Below, one piece after another: positions 23,100 through 34,994 of a DNA stretch of 64,000 nucleotides. The number at the start of each line of letters is the position of its first letter. Position 1 is the stretch's first letter. Both the position numbers and the translations under genes were made by a program. The notes beneath the pieces are model-generated. The model worked only from the letters and a program-made list of their open reading frames with translations, was not told the origin of the DNA and searched no databases. The DNA is taken from assembly GCA_958298945.1 (NCBI GenBank), contig OY282605.1, positions 31,846,811-31,910,810 of the forward strand. The letters run 5' to 3'. The DNA is from Atherix ibis (lineage: Eukaryota > Arthropoda > Insecta > Diptera > Athericidae).

Positions 23100-24330
23100 T
23101 TACATCAAAACATTGTTGCTCATTTCCGCTAAATAACTGTTGATTAAATTGATGAAATCCTCCTCTTCCATATTTAGGTTCAGTTCTTTGATAATTTTGA
23201 CTAGTTCGCTAATAAAATTGTCAGCTTCCTCAGTTTGCATACTCTCCTCGGTCAATTTGGAGATGAGCTTATTCCATTTGTTACTCATCGTAGATATTAA
23301 AATTTCATTTCAGGAATCACCAATATTTTAAACGACTTTATAAATGTTATACGGCGCCATTGGGGCTGGCTCCGAAGATCATTTCTATCTAAGGTTCGAC
23401 GGTCGACTTCCAACTCGATCGAAGGTCGACTTCATTCATATTTTTTTCTTCTCTTCTTTCTTTTATTTTTTTTTTTGGGGTTTCATTTGAGACTCGTTCT
23501 TTTTTGTTATTCTTTTTCCTTTTCGTTTTGTTTAAAAATTCCCTATTCCTCTCCCTCTTTGAGTTTTTTATTTTTCTTTTTAATTTGTTTAAAATTTCTT
23601 TTTCCTCTCACTTTTCTCTTTTATTATTATTTTTAATACCCTTGGGTGTCTCCATTATCCCCTTTACTTTTTTTTGGCATAATATTTTTGGTTTATGGTG
23701 GGTGTGAGAGCACATCTTAATACTAATTTCGAGCCCCCCCCCCATAATCTTCCCAGAAAACTAGATTAAAGAACATGTGCTCTCAAAGTATGGTCCTCAT
23801 TACCCATACTCCTGCTCGGAAAATATTTATTTTTAATCTAAATTTTAATACGTTTTGCATTCCTTTCCAACACCTAAAATATCTTTCAGTATTTTTTGCA
23901 TACCATAAGAGATACTAAGGGCCCTAAAAATTTTTTTGCAATATTCTTCTACCTCTTGTATAAAGCGAAAACAAAACCAGACTTTAGAAATTTCTTGAGT
24001 CATCCATGTTCTTTGATTGGATTTCAAAATCACAGAAACTGATGATTTGGAAATATTCTTTGTGGACCTTTTAGGTTAACCAAGCTTAGACACCTTAAAA
24101 CACAGCATAGATTTTCCAGTTTAGATTTATATGACTGATCTGGCATTTTCTTCCACATATATTCCAGTTTCGTCCATATTAAAAATTTGTTGGGAAAGCT
24201 AATCCTCATTTTTTATGATTCCTTGCTAAAATTTGTAGCCATTTCTGTCACTTTGACAGAGAGAGCTACAATTTTAGACTCACCTGTCAATTTGATGATG
24301 TGCAGTTTATTACGGGTCACTCAGATGCAA
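23100..24330 (-). pseudogene. pogo/Tigger-like transposase remnant
   Basis: Pieces on the minus strand lie in the right order for a DDE_1 transposase of the Tigger/jerky group. About 24120-24180 reads QQIFNMDETGIYVEENARS with the first catalytic D. 23845-24033 holds ILKSNQRTWMTQEISKVWF and FIQEVEEYCKK, matching 'KSNKKAWMT..IF..WF...F..EV'. 23100-23288 holds WNKLISKLTEESMQTEEADN to FINLINSY, similar in layout to the C-terminus of the Tigger at 40904. The second and third catalytic blocks are not visible; a pyrimidine-rich tract at 23440-23700 sits between the parts. No TIR was found. Family confidence is moderate. Confidence 0.55.
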
Positions 24331-24399
24331 GCACATTTAACAGGTAATGAAAGATTCATTTTCCGCAATATTGGCCTACCGTTACCCAAAAAGCCGACT

Positions 24400-25110
24400 C
24401 GATAAGCTTCAAAAATGTTGGCATAAAAACAGGTCAGAATTCAGATAGGACATTTTATTCTCACACATTGTGTGAACCTGAGACGTTCAATTTACTATCA
24501 GTTATTTTCTTACATTTTTAGGTCTATACTTACTGTTACGGTAGCCTAGGCGATAGTGTTGATGATCTGTTCATTACCTAAATTTTAATAAGGTTACACG
24601 TATGTATGGTGTTTTTGTTCGGTTTTGTTGCGTTTGGCAGTATTATCTCCAGAAAATTTCAGGATTCTATGACCCTTCGTTGAATCATTGGCGAAACCAG
24701 TGGGACGATCTTTTGGTGTGCAAAAATATGCAATTAGCATACGGTATGGTACGATCGTATGTACGAAAAATTACGAAGACCACGTATGACCGGTATTACC
24801 ACGAAGTTTGTACCATTCGGCGTTGGGTCGTTGAGAAGGTAGTTTGGTTTATGGGCATCTATCGAGAGCAGATATTGCAAAAAGTGTAAAAAAAAATTAC
24901 GAGAATAGATATAAAAAGTCTTTAATTATGGTCTATCTTAAATACCGTTGTTTTATGCAATTTAAAATGTGGTAAGAGAGATCATTGTCTTTATTATTAG
25001 AGGAGTGCCGATGGAAGGATTTGGGCAATGGCCATGGAGAGTCAAATCTCTCCCATCAACGTCGATGGTCGGCTAAACACTTTTTTTCTGTTTTCCCATT
25101 TTCAGAATCT
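24400..25110. other. no assigned gene
   Basis: A 95-codon plus frame at 24602-24889 has less AT bias than its surroundings (CCVWQYY, SYVRKITKTTYDRYYHEV) but matches no family I know. It could be a piece of an unrecognised repeat. 25030-25110 contains ordinary flanking DNA of the next mariner. Confidence 0.35.
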
Positions 25111-25114
25111 ATAT

Positions 25115-26401
25115 ACGAGGCTCATTCAACAAGTACTTAGCCTCACCGCCCGATGGAACTGCTGTCACAAAAGAACCATCGTGCAGTACATTCTTTTAGT
25201 AGCCTACTATCAAAGTTTCAGTCGATTCCCTTCATTAGTTTTGTTTTGAGAGCCTTTGAAAGCGAGCGTGTCGGTCGGTTGCACAAAAATGGAAAAAGAA
25301 CAATAACGTTCGGTGATTAGATTCTTGTTTTTGGAAGGGAAAACGCGCAGCGAAATCAAAGATCGCTTGGATGCTGTGTATGATGACTCTTCTCCTTCGA
25401 TGGCGACCGTCAGAATTGGTTCAACGAGTTTGTTCGTGGCCGCACGTCGGTTTTTGATGAGCCACGCCCAGGTGCCCCGAAAACGGCTGCTACGGAGGAA
25501 AACGTTTAAAAAGTCCACGATCTCGTGTTAGCAGACCGTCGATTGAAGGTTTACGAGATAGCTGAGACTGTGGGCATCGCTGTAGGAACGGTGCATCATA
25601 TTCTACACGACGAACTGGGCATGAAAAAGCTGTCGGCGCGATGGGTGCCGCATTTGCTCACACCGGAAAACAAGCGCAACCGTGAGACCACATCGGCGAC
25701 GTGTTTGCCGCTGTTTTAGCGCATTCCAGCAGAGTTCCTGCGTCGTTTCGTGACCGTCGACGAAACATGGATTCACTGGTACACACCAGAGACCAAGGAA
25801 CAGTCGAAACAGTGGACTTCACCCGGCGAACTAGCTCCGAAGAAGGCGAAGACTGTTCGATCGGCCGGAAAGGTGATGGCCATCGTTTTCTGGGATTCAC
25901 AAGATGTGATCCACATCGATTACCTCGAGAAGGGTAAAACAATCACGGGGCGCTACTATGCTGACTTATTGGGCCGATTTGACGTCGAATTGAAGAAAAA
26001 GCGGCCGCACTTTGCGAAGAAAAAAGTGCTGTTCCACCACGACAACGCGCCGGCTCACAGTTCCGCCGTCGCCATTGCCAAATTGGTCGAATTGCGCTTC
26101 GAATTGCTGCCCCATCCACCGTACTCTCCAGATTTGGCCCCCTGTGACTACTTTTTGTTTCCAAACCTGAGAAAATCACTCGCTGGGAATAGATTCGGGT
26201 CGAATGAGGAGGTCATCGTCGCCACGGAGGCCTATTTTGCTTCCCTCGAGAAAATGTATTTTTTGGACGGGTTAAAAAAGTTAGAGCATCGCTGGGCTAA
26301 GTTTATCGAGCTTGAAGGAGATTATGTGGAAAAATAAATTGCCACCTTTCCAAAATTTTCGTTTTTCTTTTGTAGGCTAAGTACTTTTTGAATGACCCTC
26401 G
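25115..26401 (+). mobile_element. family A mariner, full length
   Basis: The left TIR CGAGGCTCATTCAACAAGTA and the complement of the right TIR, CGAGGGTCATTCAAAAAGTA, both continue CTTAGCC. A TA precedes the left end (25113-25114); the right flank reads TG, so one side of the duplication has mutated. The length is 1.29 kb. The second copy lies at 45970-47245 on the other strand. Confidence 0.9.
25289..26337 (+). pseudogene. family A mariner transposase pseudogene
   Basis: The ATG at 25289 opens MEKEQ and is followed at once by a stop (TAA where the sister copy has a Y codon). A one-base deletion near 25410 shifts the frame before NWFNEFVRGRTS; further stops fall after ENV and in LF*RIPAEF. 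From 25750 the frame is open to the end. It has D in VTVDETW, D in FHHDNAPAH and D in APCDYFLF with 34 residues between the last two, so the catalytic triad is intact. The C-terminus is ELEGDYVEK. The HTH segment reads EIAETVGIAVGTVHHILHDE and the linker is WVPHLL. Lesions differ from those of the sister copy, so they arose after insertion. Confidence 0.9.
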
Positions 26402-26403
26402 TG

Positions 26404-27262
26404 TAATTTTTTTTTTTTAATTTAGTGTATTTTTGTAGTATAATATATCTTTTTATGGTTTTAACTTAATAGTTATGACAGCAACCCTTAACACAAAGTT
26501 CGAACTCCTCAAATACACAGCATAAATCAAGCTAAAAGCATGCCCAGTTTATGTATGGCCTCATACTTCAAATTCACTTTAAAGCCCAACTTTTTGTATC
26601 TTCCTCTTTCCATCCAAAAATAGAAATTACTAATGTGGGCCAAAATTTATTCTGGGCCAAAATTTATTCAAAATAGACTAAAGAAAAATTCACTCAAAAT
26701 AAGTCCAACTACAACACTTCAATCCAAGCAGGTAAAAAAAAAATTTAAAAAACAAACAAAACAAGCTAATAATTGTGAAAGAAAAAATTGAATAAAAAAA
26801 AACAATTTAAAATTATTACTCGCCTTAGTAATTCTTAAAGTATTTTGCAAAAGTTTTCATAAATCATAAAGAATAAATTAAGAAAAAATCAATCAATCCA
26901 CTTTAAATTTAAGTTAAAATAAAAAAAAAATTAAAAGAGAATATATTAAAAACTTCTTATAAGCAGAATAAAGTCAACATTGTCTCGTATATTAAGGCAT
27001 AATAGATACTGATAAAAGTGTTGGGGATTGAAAACCACTTCAAAACATTGTTAATGGCGAACGAATAACCAATAACGGCCAAACGAGAAATATCTCAATT
27101 TAGTTGTGGGGCTAACTAATTTGGATACATTCAACAATGGACAACATTTCAATTGCAGAGGAGTTGAAAATAGCTTCTTGTCTGTTGAATGTTGTGTTCG
27201 GCACATAGCCAATGTGAACTGCTATTAAACTCCAAGTGCGGTGGAGTCTGAATAAAATCACT
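26404..27262. other. gene-free; possible retroposon 3' end near 27050-27285
   Basis: 26404-27040 is AT-rich filler. 27045-27262 is less AT-rich and ends GTGGAGTCTGAATAAAATCA followed by an (AAC)n tail, which looks like the 3' end of a LINE or SINE. No coding motif supports either. Confidence 0.4.
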
Positions 27263-27285
27263 AACAACAACAACAACAACAACAA
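27263..27285. repeat. (AAC)n tract
   Basis: Seven to eight AAC repeats directly after a more complex segment. A similar (AAC)n tract at 30977-30997 borders the jockey-like LINE. It could be a retroposon tail or a plain microsatellite. Confidence 0.7.
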
Positions 27286-27507
27286 TTACAAGAACAATTC
27301 AATTTATTTCGTTTTAATATTGGCACAAAATTTATTACATTATTTATATTTAATTTACTAAAACTGGAAGTATATTAGAACATTTTTTTTTGTGTAACTT
27401 AAGACTATTACTTAGGTCTAGTTCCTACGATGTATCGTCTTGAAATTTAGTACAATAATGCACGTTATCTTTCGCGTTAATTATTATCTTTATTTTATTC
27501 CCTGATA

Positions 27508-28781
27508 CGAGGGTCGTTCAATAAGTCCTTAGAAAATCCAAGAAATTGCGCTCGTGATGACGGTAAAGAATTTTTTTTTGTAAGTAACATTATTGACAGG
27601 AAAGCTGATCCATAACGTATGTCAATTTCTATCGTCGATTAAAGTAAACGACATTTATTTGTGCATAACATTGGAAAAAAGCGAGTTTAGGGCTGTCATC
27701 AAACATCTCCATTTGAAAGGCTTAAGCCCAAAAGAAATCAAAGCCGAGTTGAATGCAGTTCATGGCATATCTGCACCTGTGTTTGCGACGGTTTACAATT
27801 GGTTGAATGAATTTAAACGTGGCCGTTCATCCACAAAAGATGAACATCGTTCAGGACGTCCAGTTGAGGTGTCTACTCCTGAAATCATCGACAAAATCCA
27901 CGATCTGATTTTGAACGATCGGCGAATTAAAGTGCGCGAATTAGTTGAGGCCACGGGCATATCACAAGGTACAGTCGCTTCAATTTTGCATGAAAAATTG
28001 GCTGTAAAAAAAAATTCGGCAAGATGGGTGCCGCGTTTGCTCTTAGGGGAGAATAAGAGCAATCGTGTAGTGGACTCTGAGGCTATGTTGGCACTCTTTC
28101 ATCGCAATCCTGCCGAATTCCTTCGTCGATATGTCACTGTGGACGAAACCTGGATACACTACTACACTCCAGAAACGAAGAGACAGTCATTAACTAAGTC
28201 ATTAAGAACGGGCTCCGAAGAAGGCAAAAACCGTGCCATCGGCCGGCAAGGTGATGGCCACGGTCTTTTGGGATTCGCAGGGCATCATTTTTATCGACTA
28301 CTTGGAAAAAGAAAAAACAATAACAGGAGCGTATTACGCGTCGTTATTGCAACGGTTGAGCGAGGAAATCAAAGAGATACGCCCCCATCTGAAGAAGAAA
28401 AAAATCCTCTTGCATCAGGGAAATGCGCGTGTGCACACCTGCGCTGTTTCCATGGCCAAAATTGTGGAATTGAGAATGGAATTGTTGCAGCATCCCGCTT
28501 ATTCACCAGATTTGGCCCCGAGTGACTATTTTCTTTTCCCCAATCTGAAGAAATGGCTTGGCGGACGACGGTTCACTTCCAACGAGGATGTCATTGCTCA
28601 AACGGATGAGTATTTTGCAGAACTTCTGAAATCTTATTTTTTGGACGGGATAAAAATTTTGGAAAAACGTTTGGAAAAGTGTATAGAGCTAAACGGAGAT
28701 TATGTTGAAAAATAAATTTTTTTTTTTTTAAAAAAACAGTTTTTTTCCATCTTTTGCTAAGGACTTATTGAACGACCCTCG
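27508..28781 (+). mobile_element. family B mariner, full length, TA duplication
   Basis: The left TIR CGAGGGTCGTTCAATAAGTC and the complement of the right TIR are the same over these 20 bases and continue CTTAG. TA at 27506-27507 and 28782-28783. The length is 1.27 kb. Further copies lie at 36927-38184 and 51771-53060. The TIR is related to that of family A but differs at several fixed positions. Confidence 0.92.
27671..28715 (+). pseudogene. family B mariner transposase pseudogene
   Basis: The family start codon is TTG here (LEKSEFRAVIKHL); the other copies have ATG, so the start has been lost, although an open frame extends upstream to 27593. HTH residues include ELVEATGISQGTVASILHEK; the linker is WVPRLL. 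The first catalytic D is intact (VTVDETW). A rearrangement near 28190 (RQSLTKSLRTGSEE for RQSSQWIF.GERAPKK) shifts the frame, which resumes at 28233 and runs to GDYVEK at 28715. The second catalytic aspartate is G (LHQGNARVH); the third is intact (APSDYFLF). Inactive on three counts. Confidence 0.9.
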
Positions 28782-28909
28782 TATTATGGTATTTGTATGC
28801 AGCTATTCATACCTTATTGCTGCATAGGACTTAGTATTGAATTAAAACTAAAACTTAAAAACTATATAACACTTATTACTAATTATACTAAACTTACAGA
28901 ATACACTTA

Positions 28910-30985
28910 TGGCACAGCTGTTCTAGCCCAGATGTATGTGAGATTGGCTCGAGTAGAACAATGTTCTTCCAGAATTGTTGACAAATTGCGATTTGTATCG
29001 TTCATCAGTTATCATTAGAGGAGATGGGTACCAGTAAGGTAGCGTAACCTGAGAGGACTTGTATTTATTTACGGAATTCTTTATTAGTCGATTTGGGTGG
29101 TTACCTATTTTGGAAAGGTATTTTTCTGCCAGGTGTAACATGTATTGTAGAAGTGGTTTTTCTCCGAAAGTTTTATATAGAACGTTGTTGGAATAGTGCT
29201 TTTGGTTTTCCCTTCTGTACAGTCCCGTGCAGGTTCTGAGAATCCTCCTCTCCAAGGCTTCTCATTTATTAATGAGAGTTCTTGAGATAGAGAACCAGAT
29301 CGGAAAGGCGTAACTGAGGATGGTTCTTATAAACTGCTTATATAAAAGCAGCTTCGTTTGAGTGGATAAGCCGTGTCTCTTTTTAAATAGGAACGCTATT
29401 TTGTGATATAGCAAATAAATATGGAGTATAGTAATGGGCCCGAGACTGAACCCTGAGGGACACCTCTTTGCATTTTATATTCCCTACATTTATGTTCTCC
29501 GTATAGCATTTTAAAATTTCGATTTTGAAAGAAAGAACGGTAGATAAGTAGCAGGTTTTTATCCGCGCCAGCTTTTAAGAGTTTGTATAGAAGACCATCC
29601 CACCAGACCATGTCAAAAGACTTTTGAATGTCTAAACTGCGTAGAAGCTTTACTATTCAGTGTTACTGTTACATCTGAGTGAAGTTTGAGCAACGCATCG
29701 GTTGTTGAGTGCTGTTTCCTGAAACCAAATTGGTTCGCGGGGATTATATTTCTGTCTTCCACATGCATGTATAGTCGGTTGTACATGAATGCTTCGAGAA
29801 TTTTGCCAACATTTGATAATAGTGAAATTGGTCTATGTTGAGATATTCTGGTTTTCATATTAGTTTTTGGAATATTTATGATATTGGCTATCTTTCATGC
29901 ATCCGGGAAGTATAAGTTATTTAAGCAATTATTAATCCTAATTGCGTTCACTGTGAATTTTTTAATAACACAGTTTGGAATATCATCCGGCGCAGATGGT
30001 TTTTTGTTGTTCATGCTCCTGATATGGTGGTATACTTCCCTAAATGTGAGGAGTATTGTGCCACTATCTTGAGGCATAGTGGACTTATTTTTGCAATGAA
30101 AGATAGTTTGACGATATTTAGAATTGTTATCGAAGATAACTGATCTAACGGAGTGTGAATTTTCCGGTCTTGAGTCAGGCAGCTCATAGCTGTATAATTT
30201 TTGATAATAGTCCCCAAATGCGTTAGCTATACCCTCTGCTCCTCCCTGGATAGGATTATTTAGTTCATCAGAAATTATACTTTGGTTTGAACGGTTGCGC
30301 CCAGAAATTCTGTTTATTTCGCGATAAACATCGGGTCCCGGTTGTATTTTTTGTACTTTAACCCTTTCCCTTATCAGTGTAGATAGGCAGTTTATTTTTG
30401 AAAGCTTTGTCTTATAATCATCTGAAATTTTGCTGAAGTTTGTGTGGAATATTTTCTTCAGTTCCTTTCTCCAAATTTGCCTTATTTTGAATAGTTTCAA
30501 AATGCTTTTGAGGAGATTACTATATTGGTTATTATAAGATTTTCTTCTTGCTATAGTTTTTTCTAGAGCACATTTCACCGATCCGTTGAATTTTAATATA
30601 AGATGATCCAGTTTTTTGTTGGAATAGTTTATCTCTGACGAGATAACGATATTATTTAAGTGCTTGTCCAATTGTTTTTTAAAGGAATTCCAATTAGTGT
30701 TTCTGTAATCAAATTGATTAATGGTCTTATTGCACCAAATCCTGATTTGGTCTGTCAGGTTGAAACAAATATGGACTGGGAAATGATCCGAGTGGTATAT
30801 TGAAATTTTTAATATACTGGTACCTCCAAAAAAACTGTGTATATTAGAGGATACAATAAACATATCTATAATTGATCCGCTACTAGGCCGTGTAGGCTCG
30901 AATGGACTGAGGATGCCTAGGTAGTTAATGCCACTGTTTTGATGTAGCCATCTCTCGATTGCTACGCCGTTAGTAATAACAACAA
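28910..30985 (-). mobile_element. jockey-like LINE, 5' truncated, internally deleted
   Basis: The minus frame from ~30970 to 29895 (373 codons) starts in a partial endonuclease domain: WLHQNSGINYLGILSPFEPT, then the terminal S-D-H motif (HSDHFPV). A long basic linker follows, then MNNKKPSAPDDIPNCVIKK, the start of the RT domain. One nonsense codon (FPDA* for FPDAWK) separates it from the same-frame segment QHRPISLLSNVGKILE and ANQFGFRKQHSTTDAL. A one-base shift leads to FDMVWWDGLLYKL and RGVPQGSVSGPLLYSIFI. The palm segment with the catalytic YxDD is deleted near 29390. The sequence then continues LLLYKQFIRTILSYAFPIWF and ERRILRTCTGLYRREN to the C-terminus at 28923. The 5' border lies in a GTT/AAC repeat. 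It cannot retrotranspose. Confidence 0.85.
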
Positions 30986-30997
30986 CAACAACAACAA
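30977..30997. repeat. (AAC)n tract at LINE 5' border
   Basis: Repeats of AAC on the plus strand, read as GTT (a poly-valine run) at the start of the minus-strand LINE frame. The LINE may have inserted in or been truncated at this microsatellite. Confidence 0.7.
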
Positions 30998-30999
30998 AT

Positions 31000-33483
31000 A
31001 TCACCAATACCTCCACTGTTATGCTTTAAGATCCATCGATATCCATTTCCAGTACTTTTTTAATTTCTTAATTTAGAATATGTTCTACAAAATCGTATAA
31101 CCGACATCGAAAAATAACCGATTTCATTTAAAACCACTCAACTATAACATGCCAAATGGCCTCCTGGTTTTGGTCCTGCGTTATAACCTCTTACCTTATG
31201 TCCTAGAAATCTTGCAAAATATTCATTTTAATCGTCAAAATTTTATCGTTTACCTCATTCTAAAATCCTAATTCAAATGGACTCAGCTAATATAAGTGCA
31301 CAACTCCTCATTTTATATATTTTCAACTGGGTTAATTAACAAAAAAAAATATATATATAATTAATGATGTACTCATTCTATAAAAATTTTATATGTCAAT
31401 AACTCTAATTGTATATTCTCGTAAAATTATGAAATAATAACAAATATTGAAATTATCGAATATAAAATATGTTATCGATGAACCATAATAATAAAAAGAA
31501 GAAAATAAAAGTGAATTTTTCTTCTATGAATTTTTGGAAATAATTTGGGTGTATTATGGTAATCGGCTTGTTGTTAGTACTTATTTTTATAGACTTATGA
31601 GAGTAAGCCATGCGTACAACTATAAATTTATCAATTTTTGTATAAAGCTAGAAAATTATCGAACATCAATAAATCTCATAGCTTTCAACAACACATGTCC
31701 AACTGATTAAGAAGCTTTTAACGTGGAAATTGCCGATATTCTGTATGCGTTCTCACATTATTATGGGGATTTTATACCAAAACTAATTGTTCAGACCGGG
31801 AACGTTACCTTTCGTGAATCATATTATCGTAGCATACGAGTAGCTATAATTTACGGCCAATTAATCAACAATATCGCATTTGGTAACCAACCATTCGTGC
31901 AATTAACTAATTGCTTATTTTCGGGCATCATAATTAAATGCGTACATCATCGGCAAATTGCTAAATCATAGACATCAGAGTTTCGTACCAAATCGGGAAT
32001 AGGCTGTATGGAATTAAATTGAATTTCGGGAAACCATAGTTTAATATTGAATTAATGAGTAAAATAGCAAAAACTAATAATACCTTTTTTCTGTTAAAAA
32101 AAAAAACACCCCAATATTTTTGCATTCATTTCATTTTGATCTTATTAAGTTAAGTTAATGAACCTAAAAGAAGCCTAGCTTCTGATAATAATTTAATGTA
32201 AAGAGTTTCTTGTCAGAAGAGGGCTGAATTCAGGCATTCGAAATTTACCAAATGCATTAGGAGAATATTTAATGCTGCTATTTAACGTGTTCAATTAATC
32301 CACTATGAATTGTTGTCTCAAATCCCTCCTTATAATTCGTACAGTGCATTGAGTTAGTGAAACCATTTCCAAACCGAAATGGTCTATTAGTTCCTATTAG
32401 GCAAACATTTGGAGAGCTTTGATGTTAATTTGTGGTTGATTCGAATCAGATTACGTTACAAATTGGATAGTAACAGACTCGTAAGAACCATTATCGTAAC
32501 GATAATTAACTCTTCAGAATCTTATTAATTTTTGGCAATCGATTATTGAATCGATGTACGTACTTTAATTAACTTCATAAAAAATCGATCGTAAAAATTT
32601 TCCATTGCAGTATTTTGTGCTTTCAAATCCAATAATCACCTATACTATGTGATTATTTTTTAATAGATTCATTTGGTGTTTTTGTCAAAAGTCTATGACT
32701 AGTTGGGTTGAATTGAAAATTGGTTTAGAATGAAATTAAATTGTGTATATTCAAAACATTTTCACGAGACCAATAAAAATCATACATTTTTTAGTAAACT
32801 AATTTCTTATTTTTGATAAAAAAATTTTGCAAAACAAAACTAAAGAGGCTAATTTAACTAACTATTGATAGTTTGTATGCTCGTTAATTAAGAAAATCGA
32901 AAATTACTTCCCCCATAATCATTTGAGTGATGGGATTTGATTAAGTACAAAAGTGAAAACATATTCTCGCTGTTATTTTTGCCAGTTTTTTTATCCCTAA
33001 AGTGGCATATTTATCTTAACCAATATTTGTGATTTTGTCTAACATTTTCCAGTCATCGTTTACTTACTTTTTTTCTGAAATAATAAATCAAGAAAATTGT
33101 TTTCGCGCCTCACCAAACACAACTGGATAATATTATTTTTTCAGTCTCTTAATATATTTTCCTTTGCCGAAAAATTTTATTATTTTCATTAATTTTGATG
33201 CTAAGTATAATATATATGAGAATTATTACAGCCGTGATTAAGAAAGTAATCACTTAGAAATCTTATAATATTTTTTTCTTATAATATCAATTCTATGGTA
33301 GATACTCGTAATATCCGCTTTAAGGACGAACTTTAATGGATTTTTTCTTTAAATACTCTCTTGAGCTTTCTAATAGTCTTCTGGAAAAGTTTCCTGCTAA
33401 TCTATTTAAGAAATTTTTTCATAAATATCTTTTTTCATATTTGAATTTTTGTATAATAAATAACTTTAAAGAATATATACAAG
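31000..33483. other. gene-free AT-rich DNA
   Basis: No recognisable element. The 82-codon plus frame at 31723-31971 lacks family motifs. Composition is AT-rich throughout, with A runs near 31340 and 32095. Confidence 0.5.
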
Positions 33484-33790
33484 ATGTGACAGAAAAGTAA
33501 TAAGACTGTTCTTTTTTAAAAACATTTTACTTTATTTTTATACATCTTTGGCAGCTAACAATTGCCAGAGGCTGTGTTTCCACTCTTTTTTATAGTGTTG
33601 CGAAGCTTCAACTGGAATTATTTTCAACTCTTTGGTAATACTCCTTTGAATTTTATCGACAGCACCAGAATAATATCCTCTCAAGTATTTTTTTAACCCA
33701 CGAAATAATAAAATTTCACGTGGTCTGAGAAACCATAAAAAAACTGCACACTTTTCTTTGGACAAAAACTGGAATTTTTAAGTATATGCA
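33484..33790 (-). pseudogene. mariner-type transposase C-terminal fragment with TIR
   Basis: The minus frame (33538-33765) reads LFRGLKKYLRGYYSGAVDKI, then QRSITKELKIIPVEASQHY and WKHSLWQLLAAKDV. It fits the tail of arthropod transposases of the 'LFPKLK..L.GRRF..IEEIQ...TKELKAIP.EAF' type. The catalytic D (normally ...CDFFLF) has been replaced by unrelated residues. The 3' end AAGATGTGACAGAAAAGTAA near 33481 looks like this family's TIR. The scrap at 3021 belongs to the same or a near family. Confidence 0.6.
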
Positions 33791-34239
33791 ATTTAAAGTA
33801 AAAACCATCTTCTGAGCCTTTCAAGTAACTTTAATGATAATCGATGGAGTATCTGACCTCACTAGAGACCCCACTAGAGTTTCAACAAACTTAAATGAGA
33901 AATCGTATTCATTATACAATACATTTTCCGTAATGCCTATAAAATTATAGCTAAAGAGTCGCGTAGTTTTCGGACAAGGCAGAATATCATGATGGTAATA
34001 TGATAAATCAGTGATAAATACAAAAGATTTATTTGATATCAGCAAAATAATATTTTTTTTATTATTTGGCAATTTTGCAAAGACGCTATGCAAAATTTTA
34101 CAAACATATATTAATTGGTTTAGTTTTAACAGCCAATCAAAGGAAATAAAGTTTTTGTTTTCACGACTAATTTACTATATTTCGTTGTAATCGCACGAGC
34201 ACAATTGACGCGAGGCGCTCAGAATATTTAATTTAGGTT

Positions 34240-34992
34240 ACCAACGAAGATATGATTAATTTAATCCATGATATCATTTTAAGAAAAAGTGTAGGACATA
34301 AATGATATGATAAACATATTAAAAGAATATTAATGTAACATCTTACATGTTATTTTGGGTATGAGAAAGGCTTCGGTAAGATGGGTGCCGCCTTTTCTAA
34401 CATTTGACAAAAAGTGTGTTTATATAACAACTTCAACGTAGTATTTGAACATGTTTAAGTTTAATCCAAATGGATTTTTGCATCGAATGATAACTTTTGG
34501 AGAAACTTGAATTTACCCTAACATACTAGAAACCAAAGTTCAGTCAAATAAAAGACTTTTACTAGCGAACGTATACCAAAGAAGCCAGAAAGGAAACTAG
34601 TTTAACAAAGAAATATGTCTGTTTCATTATGACAATACACCTGCAGATTCATCGGTAATTTCAATAGCAAAATTAGAGGCAATACGTTATAATTTGCTTT
34701 ACCACCTACCGTTCTCTTAAAATTTGACTCCCTACAACTTTTTCCTATTTTCAGGAATAAAGAAATGGCTTACTGTAAAGAAATGTGCACACCATTTTGA
34801 AGTTATAGCTCTAACTGCGGCCTATTTTGAAATGTTTGACAAATTCTACTACACGAATGGTATAAAGAAGTTACAATATTGTTAAATGAAGTATATTAGC
34901 CTAAAAAAAGATTACTTTGAAAAATATATCAATTTGTGTTGCATAAGTAACTTCTTTGTTTCATTTATCAATGACTTATCAGATTGCCCTCG
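34240..34992 (+). pseudogene. highly decayed mariner
   Basis: The plus strand gives NEDMINLIHDIILRK, later RKASVRWVPPFLTFDKK (linker motif), FNPNGFLHRMITFGET where ITFGET replaces VTVDET (first catalytic D lost), FHYDNTPADSSVISIAKLEA with the second D, and LTPYNFFLF where N replaces the third catalytic D. The tail reads TAAYFEMFDKFYYTNGIKKL to KKDYFE. The right TIR complement CGAGGGCAATCTGATAAGTC ends at 34992 beside TA. The left TIR was not found. Many stops; older than the neighbouring copies. Confidence 0.75.
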
Positions 34993-34994
34993 TA

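Noticed and set aside
24602..24889. 95-codon plus-strand frame as a host gene
   Set aside because: No homologous motif, no splice-site support and no repeat copy; kept only as a note in the gene-free stretch.
25943..26179. Arginine-rich minus-strand frame, mirrored at 46191-46427
   Set aside because: Both are shadows of the conserved family A transposase coding strand, which explains why they look conserved between copies.
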